Assembly (NCBI GenBank): GCA_039654915.1
Contig: CM077596.1
Span: 74,649,751 to 74,713,750, forward strand
Source of the DNA: Aquilaria yunnanensis
Lineage: Eukaryota; Streptophyta; Magnoliopsida; Malvales; Thymelaeaceae
Reading direction: 5' to 3'
DNA length: 64,000 nucleotides
This document shows positions 58,085-64,000 of the stretch, piece by piece. Position 1 is the stretch's first letter, and every line of letters begins with the position of its first letter. The notes under the pieces are model-generated. The model was not told the origin of the DNA, ran no database searches, and saw only the letters and a list, made by a program, of their open reading frames with translations. The translations under genes were made by a program, and so were the position numbers.

Positions 58085-61000
58085 ATGGGTTTTTTACGAG
58101 ACTTTCAGAGGTCTGTTGTGGCTGAAATGACACAACAGATAGACCGAAGGTGGCCGCAACCAGCCCAGGCGCAAAAACCCACTTCGCCAGCACACCCTCG
58201 GGAGAAAAGCCCAAGGGCAACCCGTCATAGCTCAGGAAGTGGGGAACCACGGGAAGAGTCCTCGACAGATAACCTGCCCCTCGGAGCACGGCTGGCGAAA
58301 AGAGCCAGGTCTGAACGACCCGAAGTCCCGTCCAGAAGAAGTTTGTCGCCAGAAGCAAGGTCCCCCTCACCTCGGTACCGAAGCCGCTCCCCAAAGAGAC
58401 GGCAACAGTCCTTTTACCCAAAAACCTCCAAGCACCAGGAAGAGGAACCCAGTGCTACACTCCTCCTGGAGAAAGTCTTGGCAAGACTGGAGAGAGTGGA
58501 ACAGCAGGTGGCACGCAAGCCTGTTTGGGCCAGGCTAACTGAAACCGTCTCTGGAGATGAGACTCCTTTCGCCCGAACAGTGGTCGAGGCGACCATGCCA
58601 AGTGATTTCAGGCTACCTCGGCTAGAGACCTATGAGGGTCGGACTGATCCCCAGGCCCACCTAACAAAGTACAAACACAGCATGGTGCTACACGGGGCTG
58701 ATGATGCTACACTCTGCAAGTGCTTCGAAGTCACCCTCACAGGACCAGCAACTGCCTGGTACAATTCCCTGCCTCCCGGAAACATCAGGGGGTTCCAGGA
58801 GCTGTCCACAGCGTTCACCCAACAGTTCATTGGGAGCAAGCCGACGGCGAAGATGCCCGTCCAGATGTTCGACATAGCACAAAGGAACGGGGAGACCATC
58901 CGTGACTATGTCGAGAGGTTCAACAGAGAGGCCCTCAGTGTTCCGGACTTTCATCCTGAAATCCGCATCCTCGCCATGATAAGGGGCCTCCGGAGGGATT
59001 CGCACTTGTTTTATGAATTCTCCAAAGATCCCCCGGACACGCTGGGAGAATTCTACCGAAGGGCTGAACAACATATGACAGCCGAAGAGCTGAGAATGAC
59101 AGGACCAAAGGCTGACCATATTCACGCTCGTGGCGAAGGGTCCAGCCAGCAAGCCCGGTGTCCAACGGAACAGTTAGGCCGACCTCGGAGAGCGCGAGTA
59201 GGAGGAAGGAAGCCCCAAAACTTTACACCTCTGAGCACCACGAGGGCTAACGTCCTCATGGCGTTGGAAAAACAGGGGGCTCAAATCCAACGACCGAGGG
59301 GCATGACTGCTGACAACAGAAGGAACATGAAGAAGTTCTGTCAGTTCCACCGTGATCACGGTCATGACACCGAAGACTGCTTTCAGCTGAAAAAGTACAT
59401 CGAATCACTGATAAAGCAGGGCCAGCTTCGGCGTTATTTGAGAATGCCTTCCCCCAAGGGGAAAAATGAGGAAGAAGGAAAGCCCGATAACGAGGATTAC
59501 GATTCGGACAGGCGAAGGAACCGAAGTCCGAGAAGGCGTCCTCCACCTTCGGCAGGAGTAATACAGACGATCACCACCGGACTTCCATCCTCGGAAAGAA
59601 AAAGAAGGGCCAGAGAGATAGCGGTGATGGAATATCAGAGCCCAACGAAAAAATTGGGCCGCGAGGATGGCTCCACCATCGTATTTCCCCATGACGATCC
59701 ATTGCTGATAATGGCGAGGATAGGAAACTGGGACGTCAAGAGGGTACTGCTGGACGATGGGTCAAACGCAGACGTCTTGTTCTCACATTTGCTGCCAAGC
59801 TTGGGCGTATCCAGGAGTGACCTCAAGGCTGTTACTTCACCCACGTTCGGCGTAGGACCATCTGAGCTACCTGTCCTCGGGTGGATCGACCTCCCCTTGA
59901 TGATGAAAGGAACTTCGGAGAAAGGAACTGCTGAGTTGTTCGCCTCTACCATGGCAAGATTCATAGTCATGGACGTCCCTTCGTCATACAACGCCATCCT
60001 CGGCAGACAGACACAGGGAAATTTGCACATTCGCCCTGATGTAAAGTACTTGACTGTCACCTTCGCCACCAAAGGAGGAGACGCAAAGATCTTCATTGAT
60101 CAAGGCGAGGTGAGAAAGGTGTTCGTCAGAGCACGAAAGGCTCCAGCAAGCAACTTAGCACTTGCTGTAGAAGCAAAAAAGCTGGAAAGGGGCGAGGCAG
60201 AAGATCCCACAAAAGCGGAAACAGAAGAAGTAGAGCTTGTCCCAGGCCATAATACCCGAATAGGGAAAAGCATGGCCGAAGGAGACAAGGAAAAACTTGT
60301 ATCTTTTCTGCTTACAAATAAAGATCTGTTCGCCTACTCGCCGAAGGACATGCCAGGGGTAAACCCTCGCGTAATCCAGCATAGCCTCAAAGCGAGTCCG
60401 GAAGTAAAACCTGTCCGGCAAAAGAAACGGAGCATCTCGGCTCACAAAAATGACTTCGTCAAAACCGAAGTCCAGCGTCTTATAGACGCTAGCGTTATCC
60501 GGGAGGGAAACTACCCCGAATGGCTAAGCAACGTGGTAATTTCCACAAAAGAAGGAAGTAGTAAGCTCCGGATGTGCATCGACTTCAGAAATTTGAACGA
60601 TGCTTGCCCGAAAGATTCATATCCTCTTCCGCCAATAGACCAACTGGTAGACTCAACTGCCGAGTACGGGCTCCTAAGTTTCCTGGACGCTTTCAGTGGG
60701 TATCATCAGATAAGGATGAACCCCGAAGATGAAGAGAAAACTGTCTTCATCACTGAGGGAGGAACTTATTGCTATATCAGGATGCCCTTCGGACTCAAAA
60801 ATGCAGGAGCCACCTACCAGAGGCTGATGAACAAAGTCTTCAAAGACCAACTGGGGAGGAACATGGAGGTGTATGTTGATGATATGATAGTCAAAAGCAA
60901 ACTGCCTGGCTACCACGTTGAAGATTTAGAGGAAACCTTCCAAAAACTCAGAGCCTTCAGGATCCGCCTTAATCTTGAGAAATGCATCTTCGGGGTGACC

Positions 61001-63412
61001 TCGGGAAAGTTCCTTGGATACATGGTATCCGAAAGAGGCATCGATGCTAACCCCAAGAAGATTAAGGCTCTGCTCGAATTCCGAACTCCTGCCACAGTCA
61101 AAGACATGCAAAGACTCACCGGAAGAATAACCTCTCTGAGCAGGTTTATTTCCAGGTACGGAGATAGGTGTCGACCATTCTTCAAAGTGCTCACAAAGGC
61201 AGCAAAGATGGAAGGCGACCTCGGAAGGAATGGTCATCCTTGGGATGAAGATTGCCAAAAAGCCTGGGAAGAACTCAAAGTCTACTTGGCCGGCTTGCCG
61301 ACTCTGCGGCAACCTCAGGAGGGAGAGCCCCTCGTATTGTACCTCGCTGTCACAGAAAAAGCTGTGAGCTCGATCCTCGTGAAAGAAGAAGGGCCAAAGC
61401 AATGGCCGGTCTACTATGTCAGCAAGTCCCTGCATGGCGCCGAAGTCAGGTACCCTTTGCTTCAAAAAGCTATATATGCCTTAGTGCTTGCAGGGAGAAG
61501 GCTGCGGCCATACTTTCAGGCTCACCCCATTATCGTCCGAAGTACCCTGCCTCTACGGGATGTTATGAGGAAAGTTGATCACTCAGGAAGGCTTTCCAAG
61601 TGGTGTATAGAGCTTGGCGAACACGACATCATGTATGAACCCCGGAAAGCTATAAAAGCTCAAGCTTTGGCAGACTTCATCGCCGAAGTCCCAAACACCG
61701 AGGAGGGACATTCGTTTTCGGGCGAAGACGAGCCAGAATGGACGTTACATGTTGACGGGGCCTCAGGATCCGAACACCAGGGAGCTGGAGTGATTATCAG
61801 AGGCCCCGAAGGCCTAGAAGTAATGAAGGTCATCAAATTCAGTTTCAACGCCACCAACAATATGGCCGAGTATGAGGCCCTCATAGCAGGATTACGCCTG
61901 GCCAGAAAGATTGGCGTGAGAAACCTGAAAGCCCACAGTGACTCCCAGCTGGTGGTCTGGCAAATGGCAGGGGACTATGGCGCGAAAGACCCAACCTTGG
62001 CGAAATACCATGAGTTGGTAACAAAACTTATTCGGGAGTTCGACGTCGTGAAAATCGAGAACGTACCCCGACGAGAAAATGCTGAGGCAGACTGTTTGGC
62101 GAAGTCCAAAACTTGCACCGAAGTGCTAAGCCACCCCAGCATCGCGGTGTTAAGCATAGAGACCTCAGGGAAAGGATGGAAAGAACCAATCAAAACATAC
62201 CTCGCAACCAACACACTCCCCGAACACCCCAGCGAAGCCGCAAAAGTGCGAATGCGCTCCGGACGTTTCTTCTTAATTGGAGAAGAACTATATCGGCAAG
62301 GATATGCAAATCCACTACAGAGGTGTGTTAGTGAAGAGGATACTGAAATGATCCTCGAAGAAGTTCACGAAGGTGCCTGTGGTTCGCACATCGGATCCGA
62401 CGCCCTGGCAGCAGTGATACTTCGCCAAGGATACTTCTGGCCTACCCTGAGAAAGGACGCGAAGCAGTTCGTCCGGAAATGTGGTAGTTGCCAGAGACAT
62501 GCGAACATCCAAAGAACACCCTCGGAGTTCGTGACTTCGGCAGACTATCCTTGGCCCTTCGCAGTTTGGGGCATAGATCTCATTGGACCACTCCCAACGG
62601 CGCCTGGAGGCGTAAAGTTCTGCGTAGTAGCAGTAGACTATTTCTCTAAGTGGGTCGAGGCAGAACCTCTGACAACTATCTCGGCAAAAGAAGTGCAGAA
62701 GTTCGTATGAAAAAACATCATATGCAGATTTGGCATACCGAGGGTACTCATAGCGGACAATGGATCCCAGTTCATAGACAAAGGATTCCAAGAGTTCATT
62801 AGCGACCTCGGGACAAAAATGCACTTCGCCCCAGTAGCTCACCCCCAAAGTAATGGGCAGGTGGAAGTATCTAACAGGACCATAAAAGATGGTCTGAAAA
62901 AGAGATTGGGAGAAGCAAAAGGGAAATGGCCAGGAGAACTCCAAAGCGTGTTATGGAGTTACCGAACAACACCCCGAAGAGCCACAGGGGAAACGCCTTT
63001 TTCACTCGTCTTCGGTACAGAGGCCATCATCCCTGTCGAGGTAGTACAACCATCAATACGAGTCCAAGTGTTCGATGAAAAAGGAAATGACCTCGGCCTG
63101 AGAACCAAGCTCGACCTCGTTAGCGAACACAGAGAAGTAGCTGAGCTGAGAAGAAAAGCTTTCCAGCAAAGAGTGGCAGCAGCCATAAACTTACGCGCCA
63201 GGCCAAAAGGAATAAAGAAGGGAGATCTCGTTCTCCGAAAGGCTGAATTCGCACCCCGAAAGCCGTCCCACGGGGTACTTCGTGCAAATTGGGAAGGACC
63301 GTACCTGGTACTTGCCGAAGTACGAAAAGGAGTTTATAAGCTCGGCGATGCCGAAGGCATAGAATTAAAAAACACTTGGCACTCAGAGGCCTTGAAAAAA
63401 TTCTATGCCTAA
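58085..63412 (+). pseudogene. gag-pol: Tat-lineage gag-pol polyprotein with one internal stop
   Basis: One frame of 1,776 codons interrupted only by TGA at 62708-62710. The Met at 57872 opens the same frame but lies inside the LTR, before the primer-binding site, so the first usable Met is at 58085. Domains by position: gag capsid-like about 58590-59090; zinc knuckle-like C..H....H....C at 59339-59380 (CQFHRDHGHDTEDC); aspartic protease about 59700-60030 with DDGSNADVLF; reverse transcriptase about 60420-61000 with YVDD at 60872; RNase H about 61330-61560; second RNase H 61735-62110 (HVDGAS, AEYEAL, HSDSQL); integrase H2C2 finger 62360-62510 (CGSCQRH) and DDE core 62560-62960. The stop falls between the first and second catalytic Asp of integrase, removing function unless read through. 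A single TGG-to-TGA transition would explain it. The remainder of integrase is intact to the normal stop at 63410. Confidence 0.92.
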
Positions 63413-63515
63413 AAAAGTTTGGTGGGAAAGTTGTATTGCACAAGTTGGACAAATTTGTCTAAGTAAAAAGTTCTAAAGAAGTACAAAACAAGAGTCTCAC
63501 GAAAGCAATCGCCGA

Positions 63516-63792
63516 GGAAAGCAAAAGTATGGTTTTCCGAAGTCCCTTGAGCGAATATGTTCGGGACAAAGGAAAGCAACAGTATGGTTTTCCGAAGTCC
63601 CTTGAGCGAATATGTTCGGGACAAAGGAAAGCAACAGTATGGTTTTCCGAAGTCCCTTGAGCGAATATGTTCGGAACAAAGGAAAGCAAGAATATGGTTT
63701 TCCGAAGTCCCTTGAGCGAATATGTTCGGAACAAAGGGAAGCAAGAATATGGTTTTCCGAGGTCTCTCGAGCAAATTATGTTCGGGACAAAG
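63516..63792. repeat. 55-bp tandem repeat, five units, in the element's 3' non-coding zone
   Basis: Units begin at 63516, 63571, 63626, 63681 and 63736. Each contains GGTTTTCCGAAGTCCCTTGA and GCGAATATGTTCGG; units 2 and 3 are nearly identical while unit 5 has diverged. A period of 55 is not a multiple of three, so the overlapping open frames on both strands are by-products. Tandem repeats between integrase and the 3' LTR are a known habit of Tat-lineage elements and a reported source of satellite DNA. Confidence 0.9.
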
Positions 63793-63915
63793 GGAAACAA
63801 AGGGATCTGGCAAAAATTTTTTATCTATTGAGCCAAAGAGTGCTTACAGAGAAGAAAGTTGCTGAAAGACTACAAAAAAGAAGAAGAAAATGAAGACAAA
63901 AGGCCCTAGTCCAAA

Positions 63916-64000
63916 CTAAGGAACCTCGGCGTCTTGAGAACTGCCAGCCTCTGTGCTTTTGTCAGCAGCCTTCGGCGCCGAGAAAGAAGGAGGCAGTTTC
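63916..64000 (-). CDS. Possible antisense ORF of the Tat element, partial
   Basis: On the minus strand a frame is open from the window end to a TAG at 63916-63918, encoding 27 residues of proline-, serine- and alanine-rich sequence (...AADKSTEAGSSQDAEVP). Some Tat/Retand-type elements carry an extra antisense ORF between integrase and the 3' LTR, and the position fits. At this length chance is quite possible. Confidence 0.25.
   Translation of the reverse strand, partial: KLPPSFSAPKAADKSTEAGSSQDAEVP

Larger units (their letters stand above)
56943..64000 (+). mobile_element. Ty3/gypsy retrotransposon, Tat lineage, 5' part (continues past window)
   Basis: Order: 5' LTR, primer-binding site, gag-protease-RT-RNaseH-second RNaseH-integrase, then a non-coding zone with 55-bp tandem repeats. 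The presence of an additional RNase H domain between the RT-linked RNase H and integrase is diagnostic of the plant Tat lineage (Tat/Ogre/Retand group). The element is clearly more GC-rich than the surrounding DNA and almost intact, which suggests a recent insertion. The 3' LTR and the right target duplication are beyond base 64000. Confidence 0.9.

Noticed and set aside
63409..63893. Several frames with repeated peptides on both strands
   Set aside because: Produced by the 55-bp tandem repeat. The repeats are also not CRISPR: there are no unique spacers and the genome is eukaryotic.

Overview
The window is nuclear DNA from a flowering plant, most likely a woody eudicot. The evidence is GT-AG introns in four recognisable plant genes or gene pairs, plant-specific families (CASP-like, membrane-anchored ubiquitin-fold, CC-type glutaredoxin, CHY/CTCHY/RING E3 ligase), AT-rich intergenic DNA, and plant transposons throughout. 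No species is claimed.

Layout. Bases 1-35,500 hold no host gene that I can support. They are a nested transposon graveyard: two Mutator-like elements with long terminal inverted repeats (1800-3055, 4120-5684); a probable LTR-derived block (10908-13846); a palindromic MITE (14026-14357); a Helitron-type 3' end (14701); a 3,050-bp solo LTR with a perfect CATAT target duplication (15476-18525); a Helitron-like pair in head-to-tail order (21161-28743) that has been invaded by two solo LTRs (22548-23968 with ATAAT duplication, 24448-26253 with agagt/agggt); and two CACTA elements with 3-bp duplications (28927-30556, 31471-34422).

The gene-bearing part is 35.5-53.5 kb. It contains a two-exon CASP-like membrane protein (+, 35541-36234), a twelve-exon CHY-CTCHY-RING E3 ligase of the MIEL1/RZPF34 type (-, 36886-39877), a three-coding-exon membrane-anchored ubiquitin-fold protein ending in a CIIL prenylation box (-, 43425-44438), and two intronless CC-type glutaredoxins of the ROXY/GRXS group in tandem (-, 51264-51569 and 53207-53515). 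A Mutator-like MITE sits only about 160 bp upstream of the E3-ligase start codon. These genes are separately transcribed; nothing suggests a joint pathway beyond the glutaredoxin duplication.

From 56,943 to the window end is the 5' part of a Ty3/gypsy retrotransposon of the Tat lineage: 5' LTR, primer-binding site, one long gag-protease-RT-RNaseH-second RNaseH-integrase reading frame broken by a single in-frame TGA in the integrase core, then 55-bp tandem repeats. The 3' LTR lies outside the window.

The observation I rate highest is a 42-nt repeated unit inside the two related solo LTRs (four copies in one, three in the other). Each unit folds into a hairpin whose inner and outer stems change in a compensatory way between copies, which points to a selected RNA or DNA structure in the R-U5/leader part of this retrotransposon family.
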